From contig CAZGAH010000003.1 of the NCBI GenBank assembly GCA_964523295.1, positions 1 through 64,000 on the forward strand: DNA of 64,000 nucleotides, written 5' to 3'. This DNA is from CAZGAH01 sp964523295. GTDB taxonomy: Bacteria; Desulfobacterota; Desulfovibrionia; Desulfovibrionales; Desulfovibrionaceae. Numbering within the stretch: position 1 is the stretch's first letter; each line of letters starts with the position of its first letter. The notes under the pieces are model-generated. The model did not search any database. It was not told the DNA's origin and saw only the letters and a program-made list of their open reading frames with translations. Made by a program: the position numbers and the translations under genes. This document shows, one piece after another, positions 52,167-60,564 of this stretch.

Positions 52167-53216
52167 TTAGCGTATCAACAGACTGCGCTCATGCAGGACC
52201 TCGAACATCTGCCTGGCGACCATTTCCCTGCCCAGATCGGTCAGATGAACGCCATCCGGCTTGTAGGCCAGGGCCTTGCGCGCGCAGAGGACGTTGCGCA
52301 TGTCGATGAAATACGGCTTGTTCTGCAACCGCTCATACAGGGCATTGTAGACCGTCGAGAAGTTGTTTTTCATGTTGGCGAAGCGATCCGTATTGATGAA
52401 CTCCTTCTGCTCCTGCGCGCGTACATCGAAGGCGATGTCGCAGGTCTCCGCCCACAGAGCCGGTTGCCAGAAGAGCAGAAAGCGCGCGTTGTAGCAGCCC
52501 GCCACCTTGTTGATGAATTCGTAGCGCTTTTCCGTCAGATCGAGATGCCGCTGGAGTTCCTGGTCCGCGGGATCGATGGTGAATTCAATCTGGTTGAGCT
52601 TGTCGAGAAGCTCTTTGGAGAATGAAGCCAGCACGGCGGCATTGATGGATTTGAATACGCCGAAGAAGTTCTTATGATAACTTTCGATGAGCGCGTTGAC
52701 GCGACGAAAGCCATGATGGCCGTAGGCCGAACGATGTTGCGCGAAGTAGATCGAATCGTTGACCCCGTCGTAGAAGACGATGAGATCGGGGTGTTGAGGG
52801 TTTTCGATGAGCTGTTTTTCCAAATACTTGCTTTCGAGCAGAGAATTGAAGGAGTTTTCTCCGAAATTGGTGATGTCGTAGCATGGCCCGTCGGCCCGGT
52901 TCAACGCAGCTGAGAGATAGCTGGGTATGGTCTTGTCATTGTCGTCGGTGCTGCCGCGCATGGTCGAACCGCCGAACATCCAGACCACCAGGCGCTGCGT
53001 GGCTCCGATGTTCGGACAGGCGCGCGTGGGCCGGACGTCCTCGCTGGAGCGGAACAGCGTATAGGCGTCGTACATGGCGCGGCTGCCTTCGCGGATATGC
53101 CCGTAGATGATGTAATTGCTGATGGAAATGACCGCAAAGGCAACCAGCTCAATGCCGAGGGCGATGAAAAAAACCCATTTGAGCACGGTAAACACGAAGC
53201 CGAAAAATCGGGTCAT
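52167..53216 (-). CDS. SGNH/GDSL-type hydrolase with membrane anchor
   Basis: 349 residues with an N-terminal membrane segment (TVLKWVFFIALGIELVAFAV). SGNH blocks: the Ser in WMFGGSTMRG, Gly/Asn in ITNFGENSFNSLLE, IVFYDGVNDSIYF, and the Asp-His pair in PDGVHLTDLGREM. Such enzymes remove or transfer acyl groups on polysaccharides. It overlaps the upstream glycosyltransferase by four bases, so both probably act on one envelope glycan. Confidence 0.85.
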   Translation of the reverse strand: MTRFFGFVFTVLKWVFFIALGIELVAFAVISISNYIIYGHIREGSRAMYDAYTLFRSSEDVRPTRACPNIGATQRLVVWMFGGSTMRGSTDDNDKTIPSYLSAALNRADGPCYDITNFGENSFNSLLESKYLEKQLIENPQHPDLIVFYDGVNDSIYFAQHRSAYGHHGFRRVNALIESYHKNFFGVFKSINAAVLASFSKELLDKLNQIEFTIDPADQELQRHLDLTEKRYEFINKVAGCYNARFLLFWQPALWAETCDIAFDVRAQEQKEFINTDRFANMKNNFSTVYNALYERLQNKPYFIDMRNVLCARKALAYKPDGVHLTDLGREMVARQMFEVLHERSLLIR

Positions 53217-53986
53217 GGCCTGTTCGCCTGCGTGTTGGTGGTTTGCCGGAACAGGGGGCTGTCCGCCAGGTTCAATCTGGTCAGTCGGAACTCGAGCGCG
53301 GTGCGAAGGCAGCCGATCCCATAGGTGACGCTGCGTCGGAAATTGATCGATGAGGACTCCGGCTCGTACAGGGTGGGGCAGCTGATCTCCGCCACCATAA
53401 AGCCGTGCCAGATGATCTGGGTCAACATCTGGTTATCGAACACAAAGTCATCGGAATTCAGATTCAAGGAAAGCGCCTCGAGCACCTCCCGACTGAAGGC
53501 TCGATAGCCGGTATGGTACTCTGAAAGCTTGGCGCCGATGAGCAGGTTCTGGATCAGCGTAAGCGACCGGTTGGCCACGTATTTCCAGATCGGCATTCCG
53601 CCGCGTACGGCATATCCACCCAGAATACGCGAGCCCAGGACGCAATGGTACAGGCCGTTGGCAATCAGGGCAGCCATGGCCGGGATGAGTTTGGGCGTGT
53701 ATTGGTAGTCGGGGTGGACCATGATCACGATATCGCCGCCATGCTCCAACGCCAATCGGTAACAGGTTTTCTGGTTGCCTCCGTAGCCCGTGTTCTTTTC
53801 GTGCGCGTGCACGATGACGCCGGGCAGCTCGCGGGCCAGGGTTACCGTATTATCCCGGCTGGCATCGTCGACTACGATGACCTGGTCGACAACCTGCTGC
53901 TGCATGACCTCTTCGTAGGTCTTCCGCAAGGTCATGGCCGCATTGTATGCCGGCATGACCACGATGATTTTTTTTTCGTTCAGCAT
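53213..53986 (-). CDS. Glycosyltransferase family 2
   Basis: 257 residues. GT-A motifs: IIVVMPAYNAAMTLRKTYEE, VIVVDDASRDNTVTLA, NTGYGGNQKTCYRLALEHGG and a nucleotide-sugar/metal site in IVMVHPDYQYTPK (HPDYQ instead of DxD). It ends with a conserved beta region (VAEISCPTLYEPESSSINFR) seen in polyprenyl-phosphate glycosyltransferases. GTG 53992 is an alternative start; neither start has a clear Shine-Dalgarno. It is coupled to the SGNH hydrolase. Confidence 0.9.
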   Translation of the reverse strand: MLNEKKIIVVMPAYNAAMTLRKTYEEVMQQQVVDQVIVVDDASRDNTVTLARELPGVIVHAHEKNTGYGGNQKTCYRLALEHGGDIVIMVHPDYQYTPKLIPAMAALIANGLYHCVLGSRILGGYAVRGGMPIWKYVANRSLTLIQNLLIGAKLSEYHTGYRAFSREVLEALSLNLNSDDFVFDNQMLTQIIWHGFMVAEISCPTLYEPESSSINFRRSVTYGIGCLRTALEFRLTRLNLADSPLFRQTTNTQANRP

Positions 53987-54074
53987 ATACACTCAATAAA
54001 GGTTCGACGAAGTCTGCTTCCACGCGCTACGCCCGGCAAGAGCCCTGCCGTCCGCAGCCGCCCGGACGCGCGCC

Positions 54075-55475
54075 TTACGCAATCCACACGGTTTTCATGT
54101 TGACGAACTCCTTGATGCCGTAGCAGGAGAGTTCGCGCCCGTAGCCGGACTTCTTTATTCCCCCGAAAGGCAGACGAGGGTCTGAGCGGGTCATGTCGTT
54201 GACAAAGACGACGCCGGCCTCGATCGAGCGGGCCAGACGCTCGCCCAGGGTGACATCGCGGGTCCATATCGCCGCACCCAGTCCGTAGTCCGTTTCATTG
54301 GCGACGGCCAGCGCCTGTTCCGCGTTGTCCACGCAGATAATCGCCGCTACCGGGCCGAACAGCTCGTCATGGTACGCGGGCATCCCCGGGCCGACGTCCG
54401 TCAGGACAGTCGGCGCATAGTAAAAGCCGGGACGCTTCAGCCGGAATCCGCCGAGTTTGAGCTGTGCTCCAGCTTGCAACGAGTCCTGGACCTGTTTCTC
54501 CAGCACGTGCAGCAAATCTTCCCTGGCCAAGGGCCCGAGCTGCGTTTCCAGATTGAGGGGATCTCCCACGCGCAAGGCCGAGGCCAGGGCCACGAAGCGC
54601 TCCAGAAAGCTGGGGAAAATTGCCCGCTCGACAATGAAGCGCTTGGCCGCAATGCAGGCCTGTCCGGATACCTTCATGCGCGAGGCCAGGGCAGTCGGAC
54701 AGCAGGCGTCCAGATCGGCATCGGCCAGCACGATGCATGGATCCGAACCGCCCAGTTCGAGTACGGTTTTCTTCAGACAGGAGCCGGCAATGGCCGCCAC
54801 CCTGGCACCGGCCTCGGTGCTCCCGGTCAGGGCCACGCCTTTGATCGCCGCGTGCCGGATGATCCCTTCCACGCGCTCCGACGGGATCAGCAGCGCCCGA
54901 AACAGGTCCTCAGGAAAACCGGCGCGCTGGAAGGCCTCTTCAAGGGCCAGCGCGCAGCCGGTAACATTGGCGGCGTGTTTCAATGCGCAGCCGTTGCCGG
55001 CCAGCAAGGCCGCGAGCGCCGTGCGACAGACCTGCCAGAAGGGAAAGTTCCAGGGCATGATCGCCAGCACCACGCCGAGCGGCTCGAAGACGACAAGGCT
55101 CTTCCTCGCCTCCGTAGCGACGGGCACATCGGCCAGCCAGCCTGCGGCGTGCGTGGCGCTGAACTCACACAGCGCGATGCATTTCTCGATTTCTAACCGG
55201 GATTCGTCGAGAGGTTTCCCCATCTCGGCGGTAATCAATGCAGAGTATCGCAGCAGATTCTGCCGCAGAGCCTTGCCAAGGCCAACTGCGCAGGCTGCCC
55301 GCTCGGCATGACTGGAATGCTTCCAGCGCTGCGCGGCAACGTCCAGCCGCCGGAGGATAACCTCGCAGGCGGCATCATCGTAAACAGGATACTCCCTGAG
55401 CAGGTCCCCCGTTGCCGGGTCCACGCTGCAAAGCGACGCCCGGTCAACGGCTGTCGCGCAGGAAACGGGATTCAT
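54075..55475 (-). CDS. NAD(P)-dependent aldehyde dehydrogenase, succinate-semialdehyde type
   Basis: 466 residues from the second ATG (55475), which fits the family's N-terminal length; an ATG at 55514 would add 13 residues. Motifs: MPWNFPFWQVCRTALAALLA, GVALTGSTEAGARVAAIAGS (Gly-rich cofactor loop), catalytic Glu in TVLELGGSDPCIVLADADLD, and catalytic Cys in SGQACIAAKRFIVE. The ending PFGGIKKSGYGRE followed by LSCYGIKEFVN is typical of GabD/YneI-like enzymes. It oxidises succinate semialdehyde or a similar small aldehyde. It is downstream of dapA on the same strand. Confidence 0.9.
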   Translation of the reverse strand: MNPVSCATAVDRASLCSVDPATGDLLREYPVYDDAACEVILRRLDVAAQRWKHSSHAERAACAVGLGKALRQNLLRYSALITAEMGKPLDESRLEIEKCIALCEFSATHAAGWLADVPVATEARKSLVVFEPLGVVLAIMPWNFPFWQVCRTALAALLAGNGCALKHAANVTGCALALEEAFQRAGFPEDLFRALLIPSERVEGIIRHAAIKGVALTGSTEAGARVAAIAGSCLKKTVLELGGSDPCIVLADADLDACCPTALASRMKVSGQACIAAKRFIVERAIFPSFLERFVALASALRVGDPLNLETQLGPLAREDLLHVLEKQVQDSLQAGAQLKLGGFRLKRPGFYYAPTVLTDVGPGMPAYHDELFGPVAAIICVDNAEQALAVANETDYGLGAAIWTRDVTLGERLARSIEAGVVFVNDMTRSDPRLPFGGIKKSGYGRELSCYGIKEFVNMKTVWIA

Positions 55476-55597
55476 AAGCACTTCGAAATTCCTTTTCCGG
55501 ATTACCTCTGTCATGACACCGACTCATCCCTGGTTCGACGGTAATGCCTGTCGCCGGCACGACGCCGGGTCCGTCTTCATGCAGTGCTACGAGCGCG

Positions 55598-56476
55598 TCA
55601 GACGAGTCCGGCCTGAATCAGAACCTTTTTCAGCTCCGCCTCGTTGTCCGGCTGCAGGGAAACCAGCGGCAGACGGACGCCCATGGCGAGCTTTCCCATC
55701 ATCGCCAGTGCGGTCTTCACCGGCACGGGGTTGGTTTCGATGAACATGGCCCGGTTGAGCGGATTCACTTCGTAATGCAGGGCTCGGGCGGTCTTGTAAT
55801 CTCCATTGCGACAGGCGCGGCACAGTTGGGCCATTTTGGCCGGCACGATATTGGAGACAACGGAAATGACGCCGACGCCCCCCAGGGCCATCAAGGGCAA
55901 TACCGTAAAATCGTCGCCGGACATGACCTGCAGACGATCGCCACAGAGTTCGATAATCTCGGAGACCTGCTTCATGTCCCCGGTAGCCTCCTTGACCGCG
56001 ACGAGTTCCGGAATGCGCTGGATCATGCGGACCAGGGTCTTGGGCAGCAGATTGAGGCTGGTGCGTCCGGGGACGTTGTAGGCAATCATGGGCAGGGGCG
56101 CAGCGGCGGCAATGGCGGCGTAATGCGCAATAAGCCCTTCCTGCGTCGGCTTGTTGTAATACGGGGTGACCTGGAGCGTGGCGTCCGCACCGGCTTCCTT
56201 GGCAAAACGGGTCAGCTCGATGGCCTCGCGCGTGTCGTTGCCACCGGTTCCGGCAACGACCGGAACACGGCCCTTGGCCTGGTCGATGCAGACCTTGATG
56301 ACAGTTTCATGCTCCGGATGAGACAAGGTTGCCGACTCGCCCGTCGTGCCCACGGCAACCAGGCCGTCGATGCCTTGCTCAATCTGCCATTCGATCAAAG
56401 CCCGATAGGCTTCCTCGTCGAAAACGCCGTTGCGGAAAGGCGTCACCAGGGCTGAGTATGCGCCAGAGAATTGCAT
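55598..56476 (-). CDS. dapA: 4-hydroxy-tetrahydrodipicolinate synthase DapA
   Basis: 292 residues. First committed step of lysine/diaminopimelate synthesis, condensing pyruvate with aspartate semialdehyde. Signature regions: GAYSALVTPFRNGVFDEEAY, VAVGTTGESATLSHPEH, the Tyr in VTPYYNKPTQEGLIAHY, and the Schiff-base Lys in ELVAVKEATGDMKQ. Start at 56476 after AAAGGAG. It lies 28 bp after dapF, forming a lysine/peptidoglycan unit. Confidence 0.97.
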   Translation of the reverse strand: MQFSGAYSALVTPFRNGVFDEEAYRALIEWQIEQGIDGLVAVGTTGESATLSHPEHETVIKVCIDQAKGRVPVVAGTGGNDTREAIELTRFAKEAGADATLQVTPYYNKPTQEGLIAHYAAIAAAAPLPMIAYNVPGRTSLNLLPKTLVRMIQRIPELVAVKEATGDMKQVSEIIELCGDRLQVMSGDDFTVLPLMALGGVGVISVVSNIVPAKMAQLCRACRNGDYKTARALHYEVNPLNRAMFIETNPVPVKTALAMMGKLAMGVRLPLVSLQPDNEAELKKVLIQAGLV

Positions 56477-56504
56477 GGCCGACACTCCTTTGCTGAAATA
56501 ATGG

Positions 56505-57353
56505 TCAGATAGTTTCAGACAGAGGCGGCACACTGCCCTCTGCCAGTTCTCCGAAAAAGACCAGTTCCGCCGGCCCGGCAAGAAATGTCGCGTCGCCTTC
56601 CAGCATGACCGAAAGCTGCTCCCCGCCGCTCGTAATGACCTGGACCTCGGATTCGGTCAGACCGAGCGCATGGGCAATCACCTCGGAAGCCACGGCGCCG
56701 GTCCCGCAAGCCCAGGTTTCGCCCTCGACGCCGCGTTCATAGGTGCGAAGCCTGATGGTCGTACGATCAACAACAGAGATGAAATTGACGTTGGTCCCGG
56801 CAGGCGCGAAGCGAGGATGAATCCGGATTGCCCGACCCAGACGCGGCACATCCACCGCGTCAAGCTCCGCACACAGGCAGACGGCATGGGGTACGCCCGT
56901 ATTGACGAAGTGTACCGTCAACTGCGTATCGTCGACATTGAGCGTAATATCCATCTTCATGTCCTTGGGCGGGGTCAGCTGGGATTTGACCGTCCGGCCT
57001 CCATCCTCCACGCTCGCGCGGATCAGCCCGGCATCCGTCCCGAACACCTGCCCCGGGCCGGCCAGACCGAGCATGACGGCCAGTTTGGCTGCGCAACGGG
57101 AGGCATTCCCGCACATTTCAGCACGCGTGCCGTCGGCATTGTAAAAATGCCAGATAAAATCGGCCTGAAGTTCCGACGGAGCCGCGTCCAGAAAAATCAA
57201 ACCATCCGCCCCGATACTGAAATTCCGCCGGCAAAGCGCCTTGGCCCAGCCGGCCATCGCCTCGACCGGGACATCGAGCCCGCGGTTGTCGATCAGGATG
57301 AAGTCATTGCCGCAGCCATGCATTTTATAAAATCGAACAGTGGATATGGACAT
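56505..57353 (-). CDS. dapF: Diaminopimelate epimerase DapF
   Basis: 282 residues. Converts LL- to meso-diaminopimelate by a two-cysteine mechanism. First Cys in AEMCGNASRCAAKLAV; most homologues have CGNGARC here, so A-S replaces G-A. Second Cys in ETWACGTGAVASEVIAHA. Start MSISTVRFYKMHGCGNDF at 57353, preceded by GGGGGA. It follows the UGA-containing gene by about 65 bp and precedes dapA. Confidence 0.96.
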   Translation of the reverse strand: MSISTVRFYKMHGCGNDFILIDNRGLDVPVEAMAGWAKALCRRNFSIGADGLIFLDAAPSELQADFIWHFYNADGTRAEMCGNASRCAAKLAVMLGLAGPGQVFGTDAGLIRASVEDGGRTVKSQLTPPKDMKMDITLNVDDTQLTVHFVNTGVPHAVCLCAELDAVDVPRLGRAIRIHPRFAPAGTNVNFISVVDRTTIRLRTYERGVEGETWACGTGAVASEVIAHALGLTESEVQVITSGGEQLSVMLEGDATFLAGPAELVFFGELAEGSVPPLSETI

Positions 57354-57419
57354 GTTCCCCCACACAGCGATTCCCCGGGCAAGCGCAGCAGCCAGAGCGC
57401 AACGCCAGATACCAGGCTT

Positions 57420-58358
57420 TCAGTTCGCCGTCGGATCCTTTTTCGCCCCGAGAAAAAGCTGTTTCACCGCAGAATTTTCGACCCAATCGCCGCCAAGCTC
57501 GATGCTCTTCCCCCGGACGTCGGCGTTCAGGGTCCAGCGCTTTTCCTGATTGCTGTCCGGCCAGCGAAAAATGTCGACCTCGGTCATGTACTTGCCCTTG
57601 CTCCAGGTCCGCGAATGAAAGACCGCTGCGTTGCCGACCGTTTCTCCGTCCAGTCCGCGTCCTGGCCCTGCGCCAAGAAGGATGTCGAACACCGGCTCCG
57701 AGGCGATAAGAAAGTCGTGCTCGTTGTTGATGCCCCAGGAGCTGATACCGACGAGCAGTTTCACCGTGGGCCGCAGTTCCCTGGCCTTGGCCAGAACCGC
57801 GGCAATTGCCCCCGGCTCCGGCTTGCCGAAGGGGTCGGCCGGAATCGGAAAGGCTACGACGCCGACAGGTTCGCCGGCAACAGTGAATGTTTCCGCGAGC
57901 GGCTCGGAGCCGAGCGTCCTGAACACCTCCGGAAGTTTCGGCTCTCCATAGGCAGTCAGCCACTTTTCCTCGGCAGGCGTTATGTATATGCGTTGATAGT
58001 TCAGCATGGCATAGGCCTTGACGAAATCCTTTGCGAGCACGAGCGAAGGCCCGGGCCGTTGGGATTCGATAGGCAACATCTCGTATGGTCCGGCAATGAA
58101 CAGCTTGTTGGCGCTGCCGGACGAACGGACGGAATCGAAAAAGGTGGCCCGCCGGGCCAACCCGCCTAGCGTTTTGCCTCCTCAGGTCGGACAGGGCTCG
58201 TAATGCCCGGTGCTGTTGCCGGCGTAAAAAATGCTCATCAACGGAGCGCTGGAAACAGGTTCGATTTGTCCTTTTTCCTGCGCAGCGCTGACACAGCAGG
58301 TCAATAGCAACAACAGGGAAAAGAGCAGAGCAAATAGCGGGGGATACCGTCTAGTCAT
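57420..58358 (-). CDS. Candidate selenoprotein: UshA-like degenerate metallophosphatase with CxxU
   Basis: One frame runs from ATG 58358 to the stop at 57420, 313 codons, with a single in-frame TGA at codon 59 (58182-58184). Around it: GHYEPCPT-TGA-GGKTLGGLARRATFF, so the UGA is the second residue of a C-x-x-U pair. The N-terminus is a signal peptide (PLFALLFSLLLLLTCCVSAA), so it is periplasmic or anchored. After the UGA, a GC-rich stem-loop is possible (bases 20-40 after it). The body follows the UshA/5'-nucleotidase-like plan (GGLARR; LLVGISSWGINNEHDFLIAS; VFDILLGAGPGRGLDG), but the usual metal ligands are replaced. The ATG overlaps the end of the HU gene by 8 bp. If UGA is not decoded, only residues 1-58 are made. 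Confidence 0.75.
58182..58184 (-). other. In-frame UGA (codon 59), probable selenocysteine
   Basis: Codon 59 of the UshA-like gene, three residues after Cys56 (C-P-T-U). The downstream RNA can fold as GG-U-UGGCCC with loop GGC and GGGCCA-CC: a stem with a bulged U and G at the loop start, roughly 28 bases after the UGA. That is within the spacing known for bacterial SECIS elements. Confidence 0.65.
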
Positions 58359-58626
58359 TGATGAACTCCTTGAGTTCCTTTCCTGTCCGAAAAAAGGGCA
58401 GTTTTTTGGGTTTCACGGCTACAGATACGCCTGTTTTGGGATTGCGGCCGGTGTAGCCGTCGTAGCTTTTCACCGAAAAACTGCCGAACCCGCGAATCTC
58501 GACCCGACTTCCGTTAAGCAGCGCGGACTTTATGGAGTCGAAAAAACCATTGACCACGCTGAAGGCCTGTTCCTGCGGCAGCAGGGTCTGCTCGGACAAC
58601 AACGCTATCATTTCGCTCTTGTTCAT
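58351..58626 (-). CDS. HU/IHF-family DNA-binding protein
   Basis: 91 residues, normal length. Features: MNKSEMIALLSEQTLLPQEQ, the beta-arm core VEIRGFGSFSVKSYDGYTGR, then NPKTGVSVAVKPKKLPFFRT. It bends DNA as a dimer and can serve enhancer looping at sigma-54 promoters. GGAGAACG precedes ATG 58626 (ATG 58629 also possible). The stop overlaps the ATG of the UGA-containing gene. Confidence 0.93.
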   Translation of the reverse strand: MNKSEMIALLSEQTLLPQEQAFSVVNGFFDSIKSALLNGSRVEIRGFGSFSVKSYDGYTGRNPKTGVSVAVKPKKLPFFRTGKELKEFIND

Positions 58627-58718
58627 CATCGTTCTCCAATGGTGTTGGAATGCAAGCGACCTTGCCGTTGATCGTGTGTCGAAACTCTGCCCTCCATGCC
58701 GGAGAGGCAGCCGATATG

Positions 58719-59546
58719 TCAAGAAAAATCAGTATCTTCTGGTCGCTTCAAATCCAGGGCCGGCTTGTTGGCAATGACCGGCAGCAGCTCCTTGCGCAAC
58801 CGGCTGAGCTTCAAGGCCACGGCGAACAAGTCCTGCGCAGCCGGAGATTTGGGCGAAAGCTGCATCAAAGGCGTCTGCTTCCTGACTGCCTCGGTAACGC
58901 TTTTATCGGTACGAATGCCGCCCAACAGCTGGATATCGATGCCCAGGAACTTTTCACAGGCGGCGCGCAGACGCTCGAAAGTCCGCTTCTCTTCCGCCTT
59001 GGATTCAACCATATTGACTACAACATAAAAATCGCGAACACCGTGTTGGGTCAACAGAACCTTCATGAGCGCGTAGCTGTCGGTCAGCGACGTCGGCTCG
59101 GGCGTGACGATCACCAGCCGGACCTGACTCATCGAGGCGAAAGAAATGACCGTGGGCGTTATACCGGCGCCCAGATCGAGAAAGAGGAAATCATACGGGG
59201 CAAAGATGGGGATCAGCTTCTTCAGCATAGCCGTACGCATCTCCTCGTCCATCTCCAACAGCTCGGGAACACCCGAGGCTGCCGGGAGAAAGTCGAATCC
59301 TCCCTGGGCAATAGAGACGGTCACCTCGCGCGGATCGACATCGGTATCCAGAATATCCTGAAGATTTTTCTCCGGCGCGATGCCCAGAAGCACGTCGAGG
59401 TTGGCCAGACCGAGGTCGCAATCCATAAGTAGCAACCGGTGCCTGCCCTTGAACAGGCAATACCCCAGATTGAGCGCGATGTTGGTCTTGCCGACGCCGC
59501 CTTTGCCGCTGAGAATGGATACGCTCAAGGTCGTATTACTGGTCAT
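58719..59546 (-). CDS. MinD/ParA-like ATPase, FlhG/FleN type
   Basis: 275 residues. Deviant Walker A SILSGKGGVGKTNIALNLGY, switch II in LFLDLGAGITPTVISFA, and VIVTPEPTSLTDSYALMKVL. The ending (KLSRLRKELLPVIANKPALD) and size are those of FleN/FlhG regulators of flagellar number, rather than of cell-division MinD. No FlhF is adjacent, so the flagellar role is inference. Confidence 0.85.
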   Translation of the reverse strand: MTSNTTLSVSILSGKGGVGKTNIALNLGYCLFKGRHRLLLMDCDLGLANLDVLLGIAPEKNLQDILDTDVDPREVTVSIAQGGFDFLPAASGVPELLEMDEEMRTAMLKKLIPIFAPYDFLFLDLGAGITPTVISFASMSQVRLVIVTPEPTSLTDSYALMKVLLTQHGVRDFYVVVNMVESKAEEKRTFERLRAACEKFLGIDIQLLGGIRTDKSVTEAVRKQTPLMQLSPKSPAAQDLFAVALKLSRLRKELLPVIANKPALDLKRPEDTDFS

Positions 59547-59685
59547 GGCTGTCTGTATCCTGATTGCATCGGACAGTTACGCGCAGAACCGGGCCTTGGG
59601 GCGGGTTGAGGCAGGCCGCCGCACAGAACGGCCGCGTTCCCGACTCCCGGTTCGCCGCGTACGTCCGCGTTGAAAGCAAAACAAA

Positions 59686-60564
59686 TCATTTGCTCCCGAA
59701 AAACAGAAATTTCTTTTCTTCCGAATGGACCATCGTGCTGCGCTGGTATTCGATTTCCTCAGCAACGCGCATGCCCACGACCGTGTTCCGCCCCTGGGAT
59801 TTAGCCTGGTACAGGGCCTTGTCCGCCAATTCGATCAAGGTATTGGCTGTGGTTTTGAACCGACCGTGCATGCTGGCGATGCCGGCCGAAAAGGTCACGG
59901 AGAAGCGAGCGCCCTCCTGGCCGACGAACTGCTCCGCACGGAACAGCCGCAGCAGCCGCTCGATCATGGATTTGGCACGTTGTGGCCCCGTGGACGGCAG
60001 AACGATGGCGAATTCCTCACCCCCCATGCGCGAGGCGATGTCGTAGGTGCGCTTGGCGGACATCATGGCCCGCGCCAGCCCCACCAACACGTCATCTCCT
60101 ACCGGATGGCCGTGCGTGTCGTTGACGAGCTTGAACTTGTCCAGATCGAGGATAGCCAGGCTCAGATAGGATGCCTCGCGCTGCGTGCGCTGAATCTCCT
60201 GCTCCAGGATGCGAATAAACGCACGGCGGTTGTACAATCCGGTCAGCGCGTCATGCTCGCTCTGATAGGCCAGGGTATCCAGCCGCTCCTGGATGTGACG
60301 CAGATAGGGAAAAGCGGAGCCATTCAAAGGGAACGCGAGCCATTGCTCGAAATCAGGACGCGTCGCAAGCTCCTGCCACTCGTTGACCGGAAGGTCCCGG
60401 CACAACCGTGCCAGGGCGACGACCCGCTCCGACTTGTCACAGGGCTGGCCGGCCGGTGACTTGCAACTGAAATCCCGAATCAGGCGGGAGAGCGATTCCA
60501 GCTCGTTCGCCAGCCTGTCCGCGTCGCACGAGGAAGGAGGATTATCGGCTTTTTTTCTGGGCAT
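59686..60564 (-). CDS. Diguanylate cyclase (GGDEF domain)
   Basis: 292 residues. A soluble N-terminal region of about 110 residues is followed by a GGDEF domain: HDALTGLYNRRAFIRILEQE, LDKFKLVNDTHGHPVGDDVL, active site RMGGEEFAIVLPS and inhibitory I-site RTYD, five residues before GGEEF. It should synthesise c-di-GMP and be feedback-inhibited. The ATG at 60564 overlaps the end of prfB by 23 bp, so it is co-translated. Confidence 0.93.
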   Translation of the reverse strand: MPRKKADNPPSSCDADRLANELESLSRLIRDFSCKSPAGQPCDKSERVVALARLCRDLPVNEWQELATRPDFEQWLAFPLNGSAFPYLRHIQERLDTLAYQSEHDALTGLYNRRAFIRILEQEIQRTQREASYLSLAILDLDKFKLVNDTHGHPVGDDVLVGLARAMMSAKRTYDIASRMGGEEFAIVLPSTGPQRAKSMIERLLRLFRAEQFVGQEGARFSVTFSAGIASMHGRFKTTANTLIELADKALYQAKSQGRNTVVGMRVAEEIEYQRSTMVHSEEKKFLFFGSK

